From positions 68,240,737 to 68,304,736 of the forward strand of contig CM060312.1 of NCBI GenBank assembly GCA_030674185.1: a DNA stretch of 64,000 nucleotides, written 5' to 3'. The notes beneath the pieces were generated by a model, which worked only from the letters and a program-made list of their open reading frames with translations, had not been told where the DNA came from and did no database searches. Shown in pieces: positions 51,283 to 63,120 of the stretch. Position numbers and translations under genes: made by a program. How positions within the stretch are numbered: the stretch's first letter is position 1; the number at the start of each line of letters is the position of its first letter. This DNA is from Monoplex corrugatus. Its lineage: Eukaryota > Mollusca > Gastropoda > Littorinimorpha > Ranellidae.

Positions 51283-51416
51283 AGTTCACCGTGGGCAGCA
51301 TTAGCTCCAGTTCCTTAATCTCTGTCGACCTTCCTGTGTTTTTGGCAGTATGTTTGGGGTTTGTTCTGGTTAGAATTTTTCAGACTTCTGTTTGAGAGAA
51401 TAATACTACCTGTTAC

Positions 51417-51419
<3 letters not shown>

Positions 51420-51449
<30 letters not shown>

Positions 51450-51678
51450 GGGAGGGAAATAGACAGACAGATTGTATGTATGTATGTATGTATATGTATG
51501 TATGTGTGTATATACATTTATATTATGTACGTATATGTGTCTTTTGCTGTGCTGTCAGATTCGGTGTACGAATTTATTTATTCTTACCCGTTCACCTAAC
51601 AGAATGTGCGTATGTGTGCGCGCGCGAGAGAGAGAGAGAGATAGAGAGCAAGAGAGAAAGGAAGAGAGAGTGGAGTAG

Positions 51679-51733
<55 letters not shown>

Positions 51734-51983
51734 GCGTATGTATGTATGTGTATGCATATGTATGTATGTATGTATATGTATGTATGTATGAATATATGTG
51801 TATGTGTATATACTATGTACTTATGTGTCTCTTTTTCTATACTCTCAGACTCAATGTACGATTTTTTTTCTTACCAGTTCACCTAACAGAATGTACGTGT
51901 GTAAGGGATGTATGTATGTATGTATGTATGTATGTATGTATGTATGTATGTGTGTGTGTGTATGTATGGTGTGTGTGTGTCTG

Positions 51984-52043
<60 letters not shown>

Positions 52044-52045
52044 TG
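51420..52045. repeat. cluster of (GACA)n, (GTAT)n, (GA)n, (TA)n and (GT)n microsatellites
   Basis: GACA at 51424-51448, GTAT at 51474-51500, GA at 51625-51668, TA at 51682-51723, then GTAT to 51950 and GT to 52045. A segment with TTCACCTAACAGAATGT occurs twice (51590 and 51880), so the GTAT-plus-flank block was duplicated as a unit of about 290 bp. Confidence 0.9.
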
Positions 52046-53360
52046 TGTTCTTGAATGTGTGTTCGGAAAAGAGGATCAGGATCATTTTATGCTTTACATC
52101 ATGGACCAGGACTATACCACTCACCGAGCATTATGCCAGGACACGAGAGGTGGAGGGCTTGGAAAGAGGGGGCTAGGGTGAGGAGTGATTGGGGAATAGA
52201 CGTTCTGGGATATGATCTGTCGGTTGCATTCCATCAGTCGGAAGCCACCAGGTGCCAAGCAGATGCCTTTAAGTCTGGCATCATCTTCACTCTTTCAATA
52301 GCATTTCCTCGTCGTTTCTTCCTTGTCCAATTTTCCCCCACCCCCTGTTTTGTTCTGTTTCTCCCTTCTGGACGACGTTCAGACCGGATGTGTGCCACAC
52401 GTAAACGGCTGGTTTTTGATTGGCTGTTTGTCCGGGCCTTCCTCTATTACGTCATGACTTGTCTGTCAAACGTCGACGAGATATTACGAAGCACAAACAT
52501 GTGTTCCCAAAAGAAAAACGGAATAAAGAAGGAAAGAAAACAAAAGTCAGCAAGCAGTGTTGAAATATGTCAGGGCGCTTTTGCCAAGAATGATGATGAC
52601 TTGAGATAGTCTCTGAAGTGAGATAGTCTCTGAAGTTGTGTGCTCCTGATCATATTTTGGTGAAACTTTTCAAAGCACTCCACTTGAGCATCCATACATT
52701 TTCGAAGTGTGTCTACCCAACCAAGAAATTCATTTTGAAATGGGTATTGGGAATACGTAAAAGACATCGATAACCAGCACTTCCAATGGCAGACCTGTTT
52801 TGAGAACGGCAACTTGCAAGACACTTTTTCAGATAGCGGAGGAGAAGGAAATCACCTGGTACCAGTGTCAGAGAGGATATGACATAGTCTCATTGTTCTC
52901 TTCCATCTGGTACTTTCGCACGATCTTTTACTTGTGAGAAGGTGCCTTTTCAAGAAGAAATTGATGCCTCTTGGTCAGTTTCCTGCTGGTATTGTTTGTT
53001 TGTTTGTTTGTTTGATTCTTTGTTTGTTTGTTTTTATATAGAAGGGGTTCACCTTAGACATGACACACTCTTCGAAATGTCTACCAATGCTATATGGAGT
53101 TTACACATGCCTCTGGATAATGATTCCGTTTGTTTTGACATTAAACGGAACATTCTCTTCTGAGCGATTTCGTCGAGTGGTTTGGAGTGCATTTTCACCT
53201 TCTAATGTGCATTTATGTTGTCGTTTGTTTGTTTGTTTGTTTATGTTGTTCCTTTTGTTTTGTTTTTGTTTTTGTTTTTTTCCTAATCTCTGTCGAGGAT
53301 GCAACTCGAAGCTCAGTCTTCAGTTTGTTTCCATTTAGCCGTTGTTTCCCCTCTCTCCCC
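52046..53360. other. no recognised feature
   Basis: Contains a small GAGATAGTCTCTGAAGT duplication at 52603-52637 and TTTG repeats near 53000 and 53225. The 184-codon frame at 52055-52609 has no recognisable domain. Confidence 0.45.
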
Positions 53361-53362
53361 AC

Positions 53363-53436
<74 letters not shown>

Positions 53437-53485
53437 GTCTCTCTCTCTCTCTGTCTGTCTCTGTCTGTCTCTCTCTGTCTCTCTG

Positions 53486-53545
<60 letters not shown>

Positions 53546-53548
53546 GTT
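53361..53548. repeat. (CT)n microsatellite
   Basis: CT array with CTGT interruptions in the middle. Confidence 0.98.
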
Positions 53549-53589
53549 AACGTCTTTCTCTTCTAGTCTCTCTTTCTTTGTCTTTTTCT

Positions 53590-53765
53590 ATCTATCCACC
53601 TGTTTCGGGAGGTGTCAATTGGAGTTTGTTCAAGAGGGTTTCATCGCGCTCGGACAATTTCATATGTGCTCTACTCAAATCTGCCAACAGTTATGTGGCA
53701 GACTCCCTAAGCCTGCGCAAAACCCCATGCGCTGGCAAGGTGTCAAGTGGAGATAAAGCTAGCTG
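53590..53765 (+). repeat. dispersed repeat family B, copy 2
   Basis: Matches 20545-20705, same orientation, with conserved CAAATCTGCCAACAGTTATG and GCGCTGGCAAGGTGTCAAGT-type blocks. Confidence 0.65.
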
Positions 53766-54834
53766 CGAGTCTGCCAGTCTGCACATAGCTGGAAAGCCAG
53801 GCGTGGCGGCGGAGTTAGGCTGTCTCTAACAGGGGATGAAAATGTGCATTCTTTAAAAGAAGTAGACAGAACTGTAAAGAAATGAACAATATCCAGTTAA
53901 TGCATAAACGTGACTAGAAGGACCTCGTAATCAGGATGGAAACTAATTCACGTTTACTTCGTTAGTTATAATTGTTAATATGTATGTTACCCAGTGTGTA
54001 GGGTTTCGATGCAAACGTATGATATCTTCCATGAGTATTTTGGTTGCATTTGCAAGGAATATTCAATGCAGCACACATGGAATCTGTGTTATCGTGTTCA
54101 GCAACCTGAAACTGGAAATAAAATCATTACTGTTTCTATTTGAAAATCAAAAGGCTAGGAGGCGGGTTTATAAGAACGATTTTTATTGTGGCCTTATTAT
54201 ATTGTTATGAAGATGAACGTATAGAATAATCGGCTGTGAGTTAAGCAGTCGGATATTTCCTTGGAGAAAGTGTCCTCTACGCCACAGGCGGTTGTGAAAC
54301 ATGCTGTCATTCTACAGACAGTAAGTTTTGGCGGAAGAGGGTGTTGTCCTCTACGCCACAGACGATTGTGAAACTTCATCCTATGCTCTCATTCCATTGA
54401 CAGTAACTTGGTTGAAAAAGTTCCTGGGTTTGTTTTGTTTTGTTTTGGGGTGTGTTGTTTTGTTTTGTTTTGTTTTTTGGGAGATGAGGGTTAAGATGCC
54501 TGACAGGTGGATGCCACTGTTACAAACTTTAGAAAATCCTTGGACATTTTAACCCGTATGTGTCTGTAATATATTTCTAAACGTAGATACATCAGTCTGC
54601 GACAAAATCAAATAAGGAAACCAATGAATAATGCAGCATGATGTTCTTTACCCAATAGCTAACTGGCTTTTTGATATCGTTTTTTTGTGATTGTGGCCAT
54701 GAAAATAGGCCATACCCTGGTGAACTGGTGAGGCTTAGGTCTCTTTTGAACGGGTTATATTGATTTAGATAAGGCTTACTCGATAGAAACCGTGCAATGC
54801 TTTCAAACGTTATAAAATATAATGTATATAATTA
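53766..54834. other. unrecognised DNA with an imperfect 80-bp tandem duplication
   Basis: GTCCTCTACGCCACAG.CG.TTGTGAAAC occurs at 54269-54300 and 54347-54376 (in pieces below 20 bases: GTCCTCTACGCCACAG and TTGTGAAAC), each followed by a related CATTC/CATT..GACAGTAA block. Confidence 0.6.
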
Positions 54835-54898
54835 TATATATGTATGTATGTATATGTGTGTGTGTCTGTGTGTGTGTGTGTGCATAATATATATATAT

Positions 54899-54929
<31 letters not shown>

Positions 54930-55014
54930 TACATCCATCCATCCATCCATCCATCCATATACATACATACATACATACATACATACATACATACATACAT
55001 ACATAAAACATACA

Positions 55015-55045
<31 letters not shown>

Positions 55046-55065
55046 CATACTACATATATATATAT
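54835..55065. repeat. (TA), (GT), (GA), (ATCC) and (ATAC) microsatellite cluster
   Basis: Successive arrays, including ATCC at 54931-54957 and ATAC at 54958-55060. Confidence 0.95.
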
Positions 55066-55469
55066 CCATATTCAACTGATTTTTGTTTAAACGTAACATC
55101 GCTTTAAATTGTTCAAATGGGTATCATGTTTTGTATAATAAAGAAATGACGCCAGAATTGTTCAAGCTGTTATAGGTCTCTTTAACACTAGAAACGTCAC
55201 ATCAGTGTCACAGGTTATGACAGATATGTGATCGCAATCTTTTTTTATTTATTTATTTTTTAATGAAAGCAGTATATACTTTTCAGGAAATCAGACAAAT
55301 CCCAACGGACAAAACTGTTTATATTTATTTATTTATTTATTTACTTGGCATAAAATTCTGCGTTTCTGGTTGAAGGGCAGTCGTAGTCGATCATATGATT
55401 GTACAGTAAAAAAGAAAAGAAAAAAAAAGAAAGAAAAAAAAAAGTGGGGCAGAAAGACTCATTATGAAA
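55066..55469. other. no recognised feature
   Basis: ATTT units near 55245 and 55320 and an A-rich run at about 55411-55445. Nothing else is recognised. Confidence 0.5.
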
Positions 55470-55775
55470 AACATCTACCGGCATATGGAGAAGTCCTATC
55501 CCCTTCACCCTTCACGTCCTACCTTTCATACAGAGAGGAGAAAGGAAGATGGAAAATCAATAGTACCCAGCAGCAGCTGCATCCTCCCCTTATGCAAACA
55601 GTGGACACACATCCATCAGCCTGTCAGGAATATACATGTGTTCTTCTTGTCCCCTCTGCCTCCTGTTTATGCGTTGACCCCGTTCTTACGAATGCATGCA
55701 AAAAATGTAACAATCACAGAAGGGGACAACCCACTCGCTAGAATCACAGTTCCATCATGCTTGCCTCGGCTTGTG
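55470..55775 (+). repeat. dispersed repeat family H, copy 2
   Basis: Homologous to 28845-29125 by the shared blocks listed there. It is followed by a short GT array at 55785-55826. Confidence 0.7.
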
Positions 55776-56404
55776 CTATGTATTTGTGTGTGTGTCTGTG
55801 TGTGTGCGTGCGTGCGTGCATGTGTGTTGTTGTTGTTGTTGTTTTTAAACCTGAGCCAGTTTTTGTTTCCTGTGAAAAAAAATTCAGTAATTCGTCCCAT
55901 AAATCAAAATAAAGTTTGTTTTTTTCTAATATATGGCTTATCAATAAATGTATTCAATAAAACAGTAAATGTGACATTATAAATTGTGTACTTGTCTGAC
56001 TGTTATCATTAAAGGCATTATCTTTATACCAAATGAATAAATAGAAATAGTTTTGTCCGTTATCAGAAGTGAATGTGGGCTGACAACCGAAATAAAACGT
56101 CAGACATACGAGACGGGACTTAACACAACACTAAACCATGTCTGTGATAATTACTAGGCCGAGTTAGAGATATTTCCATAAAGAATATTCAGGACAATGT
56201 AAAAAATGCACACACACAGGACAGGACAATGGGTGATCCAAGAGTCTTATCAGTTACAATGCCATTTCTGAACTGTTTATAGTTCATACTTCGGACTTGT
56301 ATTGAGTTAAACCATCGCTTTTGCGATTTTGGTATGCTCAAAGTTATTAATTTGATTTTATATAGGAAGATATGAAGAATATTGTATATGTGTCATGACG
56401 AAAA
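55776..56404. other. no recognised feature
   Basis: A (TTG)n patch lies at 55826-55842. Nothing else is recognised. Confidence 0.4.
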
Positions 56405-57555
<1,151 letters not shown>

Positions 57556-57818
57556 CAGGTTAGTCCTTTTCTCACACTGGACAAAGCAGCAGGGAAGTTT
57601 CAGTCTTTTTCTCCTAATTTTTGTATTTTGTTGTTTGTTTGTTTGTTTGTTTGATTGATTGTTTGTTTGTTTGTTTTGTTTATTTGTTTGTTTATTTGTT
57701 TATGATCTTACGCTTAACAAAAACCAGTTGGCCGAAAATTTGCGCCTGTCTTGTCTGGTTGTATTAAATATGCATTCTTATTCTTTTTTCGTGTTTTTTT
57801 CTGGTTTCTGCTAGATAT
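57556..57818 (-). repeat. dispersed repeat family E, copy 3, with (TTTG)n
   Basis: The reverse complement gives AGAAAAAGACTGAAACTTCC, then an AAAC/AAAT microsatellite (57631-57700 plus strand). It then gives the GGCCAACTGG block, ACAACCAGACAAGACAGGCG and AACACGAAAAAAGAAT. The microsatellite expanded inside the repeat. Confidence 0.75.
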
Positions 57819-58255
57819 TTTGTAAAAAGTGTTGTGCCCAAAGTTGTATTGTCCATCCACGAGCAGCAGCCGAATGTGGAAATTAGCAAGATCTTCTTCT
57901 ATATGATAACTCAGTTGCTCGTAAAGCCAAGATCATTGTGACCTATTCACAGGATCAATCCATTGAAGTTCTTATTCACCAGTCCTGCGGTTCTGATTTA
58001 GTCCCGTGCGTTTCCTTTCTGAAGCAAAACTTTTCTGGCGAAAAATTTTCAAGAATCCAAGACTTGGGAAAAACAGCGAAACAGCTTGTACCATGTCTTA
58101 ATCAGTGTTTGAATCTTGGCTGACGAGGCTGAAACTCAGTGTGGAGAAAGGAAGAGTGTACTTCGAAGACATCTGAAAATTTCATTTACGTTGGATTTTC
58201 CATTTTTGTTTTTTGCGAAGTAAGTGACAAAGCTTTTGGATTTGCCGTCTTACAC
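57819..58255. other. no recognised feature
   Basis: The 61-codon frame at 57938-58123 has no recognisable domain. Confidence 0.4.
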
Positions 58256-58420
58256 ATCATCATTATTTGCTTTGCCGCATGGCTTGAGCGACCATGACCC
58301 TCCACACAAACTCTATCTTATGTCGCTGCAAGTATATCTCCTACCCTTTTTGTCCCTACCCTCTCTGTGAAACAAATATTTTATCCCTAGATCTGCCTGA
58401 TGCTCTTCTTCCCCCGAGCT
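58256..58420 (+). repeat. dispersed repeat family C, copy 4
   Basis: CATCATTATTTGCTTTGCCG, GCGACCATGACCCTCCACAC and GTCGCTGCAAGTATATCTCC follow the family order. Confidence 0.7.
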
Positions 58421-58449
58421 TTCTTGTTGTGACTAAATGCTCAAATTTC

Positions 58450-58483
58450 TCTTGCCTTATAAAATGTCTTGCCTTATAAAATG
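58450..58483. repeat. 17-bp tandem duplication at the REL-LINE 5' junction
   Basis: TCTTGCCTTATAAAATG occurs twice (58450-58466, 58467-58483). The next six bases TCTTGC are shared by the target unit and the LINE, so the junction lies in microhomology. Confidence 0.9.
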
Positions 58484-59107
58484 TCTTGCAAAGTAGCGCT
58501 AGCCCAAGGAAGGTATACATGGAGGCACAACCAAGTTCTGAAAGTGATCACAGATGTGGTTAGCGAAAAAACCATGAACCCAAACGCACCAATTGCTATG
58601 ACAACGTTCTACAAAGCAGGAGGGAAACAGGTCTGGCCCGAAAGGGCTATGACAACCAGCACATTGCCAAAGGGTCTTCTGGATGGAGCAGTCGACTGGG
58701 AGTGTACAGCAGACCTCCCAGAGTGGAGAAATTACCCAGATGTCATCAGCAAGACAGGCATGAGACCAGACATCGCTCTCCACTCTGACTCCTCGAAACA
58801 AGTGATTCTGATAGAACTCACTGTGCCTTACGAAAGCAGAATGGAAGAAGCACATATCTACAAGACCGAAAAATACGCCGGTCTTGCCAGCACCCTGAAG
58901 AAAGCAGGTCTGCGGGTCAAAATCTTCGCCATAGAGGTCGGGGCAAGAGGGTTTGTGGGCACCTCCGCTTATGATCTCATGAAACAACTCGCCATTTCTG
59001 GCAAGAAGAGGACTAGAGCCCTTAAAGCGATGGCAGAGGCAGCAGAAAGGAGCTCAAGCTGGATCTGGGCAAGGAGGAACCAAAAAAGTGAACTTCATAA
59101 GGATTAA
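58481..59107 (+). pseudogene. REL-endonuclease ORF of the truncated LINE copy
   Basis: A 208-codon open frame corresponding to the C-terminal fifth of the REL-LINE protein. It starts at an ATG contributed by the target duplication directly before the junction, so the frame is open from a fortuitous start. It retains GMRPDIALHSDSSKQVILIE with LTVPYE, the PD...E core of the restriction-like endonuclease (about 58758-58835). Only the last cysteine of the upstream CCHC knuckle remains. Compared with the full copy it has one synonymous CCT/CCA change at 58828. Two extra A in the run near 59083-59088 replace the stop and add SELHKD before the new stop. Expression is unproven. Confidence 0.8.
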
Positions 59108-59374
59108 ATTCCCTACAGATGATGTGTGCCCCGTTAGCACATTGGTAAAACCGCGTACCGCAGTTCTGAAGCGCAGAATCGCCCAGGTTCGATCCCCGAC
59201 GTGGGAAAAAAAAAAAAAAAGACAACAGCAGAAGGGCATCCAGGAGTCATGACCTGGATGTGGCCCGGCCCCCCGAGAGTGTAAGGAATTCAGGGCCGAA
59301 ACACTTGTCTAAAGGGGGTTACTTCTCTGAAGACCTTCTGTTGTCTAGCTCTCCCTAGAGTTTCTTTCTACCTG
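58484..59374 (+). mobile_element. 5'-truncated REL-endonuclease LINE (R2/NeSL/HERO group), copy 1
   Basis: Identical over 891 bp to 62232-63120 except one substitution and one 2-base indel. It contains the end of the ORF and the complete 3' UTR, and ends at TTTCTTTCTACCTG (59374). The full-length copy starts at the next base with no intervening target sequence, giving a head-to-tail array. Confidence 0.9.
59128..59205 (+). other. tRNA-like segment in the 3' UTR, copy 1
   Basis: A GCCCCGTTAGCACATTGG 5' part with a box-A-like TAGCACATTGG, a TTCTG..CAGAA hairpin in the anticodon-arm position, and box B GGTTCGATCCC. It is followed by GTGGG and then an A15 tract (59206-59220). Acceptor pairing is imperfect (CCCCGT against ACGTGGG). 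It is a derived tRNA-like fold, not a gene. Confidence 0.7.
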
Positions 59375-59607
59375 CACATGGTCAGTCCATTGACTTCCGG
59401 GAATAGTTCGGAGGACATTCGGGAAAGACCGAAGGACACTGGGAAAGACTAGATCTGCGGGCTTTTGTGGTTGGCTTCCCACCTTGCCTTTGATAACATG
59501 CCACGAGTTTTCCAAATGAAAAATGCTCCCAGGATTCACCGAAAGGGGGAGAGAATGATGAATCCATCGGCACTGACTCCATCACGACTGGAAACGCACA
59601 ACGGACC

Positions 59608-62600
59608 ATGATTAATGACCAGTTGGAATTTCCGTGTGCGTGTGGAAGGAGATTCACCACCAAACGCGGCATGAAGATCCACAGGACAAAAATGGGCTGT
59701 TTGAAGACACATACGAACCAGCAGCAGCGCACTGCGATAGCAGGTGAGACGTTGGATGACCAAGGCCAGGAATTAAACCATAGTGCCAAGGACATCCACG
59801 CTGACGGTTCTGATGCGGATTTTGCACAAGCTCTTAACGCCAAACGTGGAAAACTCAATTTGCCGCCTGCCGGTGCAAAAGAACAATGGGAGAAATTAGA
59901 TGAGGAACTTGTCCTTAAGCTGAATGCGCTAATAGGGAACAGTACGCTGGAACACAAACTTGACACATACGGAGACATCATATACTCTATCTGCAGGGAC
60001 ACTTATGGAGTGAAGCAGCCAAAGACAAGAACGCCTCCCCAGAAATCCAGAAGACAGCAACAGATGGAGAGCATCCGGAGGGAGAAAAGGAAGCTTAAAA
60101 AGCGAATGAAAACTGCCTCAGAATTCGAGAAGCAAGGGCTCCTGAAACTCTGGAAAGATCTGAAGGCCAAACACAATGCTCTCAGCAAAGTGGAATCAGC
60201 AAGGCGAAGAAAGAGCAAAAAGAAGAAGACTCAAGATCGTTTCTTCAAAGATCCCTTTGACTTTGCAAGAAAGCTGTTTGAACAACCCAAATCAGGGACT
60301 CTCACAGTGGGCAAGGAAACCCTAGAGCAGCATCTCAGGGAAACATATTCCGATTCTCAGCGCGAGGCACCACTTGAAATCCAAAATCTGGTTTGGCCTG
60401 CAGCGCTAGAAGGAAAATTCAATAACAAACCACCAACACTGGATGAAGTGAAGAACGTAGTAAAGAAAGCCAGAGCCAAGTCAGCACCTGGACCAAACGG
60501 AATACCATACCTGCTCTACAAGAAATGCCCAAAAGTGCTCGAGTGGCTCCACAAGATGATTCGATCAGCATGGAGGAACCAGAAGATCAGCGACCAATGG
60601 ATGAGAGCTGAAGGAGTGTACATTCCGAAGGAGCAGAACTCCAGCAGCATCAATCAGTTCAGGCCAATATCACTTCTGAACGTCGAGGGGAAAATCTTCT
60701 TCTCTGTTATGGCAGCAAGATTGACAAAATACCTGACTGAAAACAAGTATGTGGATATGTCATCCAAAAGGGAGGCATACCAGGAATGCCTGGATGCTTG
60801 GAACATGCCACGTTGATTTGGGATGCCATCCAAAAAGCAAGAACAGAGAAGAGAGACATTGACGTAGTTTGGCTTGATCTGGCGAATGCATATGGATCAG
60901 TTCCACACGATATGATCCAGCTGGCTCTTGAAATGTATCACATCCCAGAAAACATCCGAACAATGCTGAGGAAGTATTTCCAAGGGTTCTCAATGCGGTT
61001 CTCTACCAAAGAATACACCACGGACTGGATAGACCTAGAGGTGGGCATTGCAATGGGCTGTGCAATCTCTCCCATACTGTTCGTGTTGGCAATGGAAGTC
61101 ATCTTGAAAGCTGCAATGAAGAGTTCAGGTCCAGTGAATCTGGGAGATGGATACCAGATGCCTCCTCTGAAAGCTTTCATGGATGACACAACAGTCTTGT
61201 CCACGGATGAGGAAGAGACACACCAAATCTTAAAGCAGCTGGATGAGCTGGTGGCCTCTTCAAGAATGAGGTTCAAACCTAAGAAATCCCGAAGTCTCTC
61301 ACTGCGAAAAGGAAAAGTGGCAGATTCAGTCAAATTCATGGTAGCCAACCAAGCCATCCCCACTGTCACAGAAGAGCCAGTAAAAAGTCTCGGAAGATGG
61401 TATGATGACTCCCTGAAAGACACACAAAGGGGATGTGAAACCAAGCAAACAGCAGAAGAAGGCCTGAAGAAAATAGATGACTGCGGACTGCCAGGCAAAT
61501 ACAAAGTCTGGTGTCTACAGTTCATGCTGATACCAAAGCTGCTGTGGCCACTGCTAATCTATGACATTTGCACCAGCACAGTCGAAGCAATGGAAGCCAA
61601 AATCAACAAATACACAAGAAAATGGCTCGGTGTCCCACCTGGTCTCACTGATGTTGCATTCTACTGTCGTCAAGCAATGCTGAAGCTACCTCTGAAATCC
61701 ATAGTGGAGGAATACAAAGTTGGAAAAGCAAGACTGTTGAGCATGCTGGAGGAATCGGAGGACAATATCGTGAGAGCAGTTCATCCAAAGCTGAGAACTG
61801 GCAGAAAGTGGAAAGTCCAAGAGGCTGTAAACAATGCCAAGAGAAACCTCAGCATCAAAGAAATAATTGGACACACGCAAACCAACAGACAGGGACTGGG
61901 AGCAACAAAAATGCAGTGGTGGTCCAAAGCCAAAGGGAAGGAAAAAAGAGACATGATCATACAGGAGTTGAAGGAAGAAGAAGATGTCAAAAGAGTGCAG
62001 AAGGCAGTCCAGCAAGGTCAACAGGGGCAATGGACAACATGGGACAGTGCACTCCAAAGAAGTCTCAGCTGGAACGATATGTGGCACATGGCTCCTCTAA
62101 GGATAAGCTTCCTCCTCAGATCTGTATATGACCTGCTCCCCTCGAATGCAAACTTAGTGAAATGGGGGAAAGCAGACGACCCAGCATGTCCGCTCTGTCA
62201 GAAGAAACAAACAGTGGAACATGTCCTAAGCTCTTGCAAAGTAGCGCTAGCCCAAGGAAGGTATACATGGAGGCACAACCAAGTTCTGAAAGTGATCACA
62301 GATGTGGTTAGCGAAAAAACCATGAACCCAAACGCACCAATTGCTATGACAACGTTCTACAAAGCAGGAGGGAAACAGGTCTGGCCCGAAAGGGCTATGA
62401 CAACCAGCACATTGCCAAAGGGTCTTCTGGATGGAGCAGTCGACTGGGAGTGTACAGCAGACCTCCCAGAGTGGAGAAATTACCCAGATGTCATCAGCAA
62501 GACAGGCATGAGACCAGACATCGCTCTCCACTCTGACTCCTCGAAACAAGTGATTCTGATAGAACTCACTGTGCCATACGAAAGCAGAATGGAAGAAGCA

Positions 62601-62837
62601 CATATCTACAAGACCGAAAAATACGCCGGTCTTGCCAGCACCCTGAAGAAAGCAGGTCTGCGGGTCAAAATCTTCGCCATAGAGGTCGGGGCAAGAGGGT
62701 TTGTGGGCACCTCCGCTTATGATCTCATGAAACAACTCGCCATTTCTGGCAAGAAGAGGACTAGAGCCCTTAAAGCGATGGCAGAGGCAGCAGAAAGGAG
62801 CTCAAGCTGGATCTGGGCAAGGAGGAACCAAAAGTGA
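59608..62837 (+). pseudogene. REL-LINE ORF: zinc finger, RT, REL endonuclease; one frameshift
   Basis: Enzyme for target-primed reverse transcription. The first ATG in frame is 59608, and the frame is open back to 59497 without another ATG. A C-x-C-x12-H-x5-C finger lies at residues 10-31, then a basic region (residues 130-220). The RT runs from KSAPGPNGIPYLLYKK (about 60478) and QFRPISLLNVEGKIFFS (60655). One base is missing near 60761-60766, so the conserved QKGGIPGMPGCLEH continues in another frame (60765-60812). Motif A is VVWLDLANAYGS (about 60868), motif B GIAMGCAISPILFV (about 61047) and motif C FMDD (61176-61187). After a thumb of about 330 residues come CPLCQKKQTVEHVLSSC (62188-62238), a CCHC knuckle, and the endonuclease core RPDI...LIELTVPYE (about 62512-62583). 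Restoring frame gives about 1,077 codons, normal for the group. Only the frameshift appears inactivating. Confidence 0.9.
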
Positions 62838-62873
62838 ACTTCATAAGGATTAAATTCCCTACAGATGATGTGT

Positions 62874-62951
62874 GCCCCGTTAGCACATTGGTAAAACCGC
62901 GTACCGCAGTTCTGAAGCGCAGAATCGCCCAGGTTCGATCCCCGACGTGGG
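62874..62951 (+). other. tRNA-like segment in the 3' UTR, copy 2
   Basis: Identical to 59128-59205. It begins 36 bp after the stop codon and is followed by the A15 tract. Confidence 0.7.
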
Positions 62952-62982
62952 AAAAAAAAAAAAAAAGACAACAGCAGAAGGG

Positions 62983-63006
62983 CATCCAGGAGTCATGACC
63001 TGGATG
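62983..63006 (+). other. 8-bp perfect stem-loop in the REL-LINE 3' UTR
   Basis: CATCCAGG and CCTGGATG pair fully around AGTCATGA. The same hairpin is at 59237-59260 in copy 1. Such 3' structures can be recognised by the element's own RT in R2-type LINEs, and that role is inferred here. Confidence 0.75.
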
Positions 63007-63120
63007 TGGCCCGGCCCCCCGAGAGTGTAAGGAATTCAGGGCCGAAACACTTGTCTAAAGGGGGTTACTTCTCTGAAGACCTTCTGTTGTCTAGCTCTCC
63101 CTAGAGTTTCTTTCTACCTG

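Larger units (their letters stand above)
59375..63120 (+). mobile_element. REL-endonuclease LINE (R2/NeSL/HERO group), copy 2, near full length
   Basis: A 3,746-bp unit with a 5' UTR of about 230 bp, one long ORF (59608-62837, frameshifted), and a 283-bp 3' UTR. The UTR has a tRNA-like segment (62874-62951), an A15 tract (62952-62966), an 8-bp perfect stem-loop (62983-63006) and a non-poly(A) end TTTCTACCTG. The single ORF, a zinc finger at the start, and a CCHC knuckle with a PD...E endonuclease at the end define the REL-LINE group. The ELTVPYE form and QKGGIPG block look HERO- or NeSL-like from memory. The downstream flank begins TCATGTGTTGC. No target duplication is evident. Confidence 0.9.

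Noticed and set aside
52055..52609. 184-codon open frame
   Set aside because: No recognisable motif. The frame starts in a (GT)n tract and codon use looks random.
59375..59500. HDV-like self-cleaving ribozyme at the REL-LINE 5' end
   Set aside because: R2-type elements often have one, but I could not assemble the nested pseudoknot from this sequence by eye. An Infernal search would be needed.
62247..62735. 162-codon minus-strand frame, also present at 58499-58987
   Set aside because: It is a shadow of the REL-LINE coding strand in both copies. Its duplication reflects the LINE copies and not a separate gene.
62874..62951. Functional tRNA gene in the LINE 3' UTR
   Set aside because: The acceptor and T-stem have mismatches, the spacing between D-arm and anticodon arm is irregular, and the segment is duplicated exactly with the LINE.
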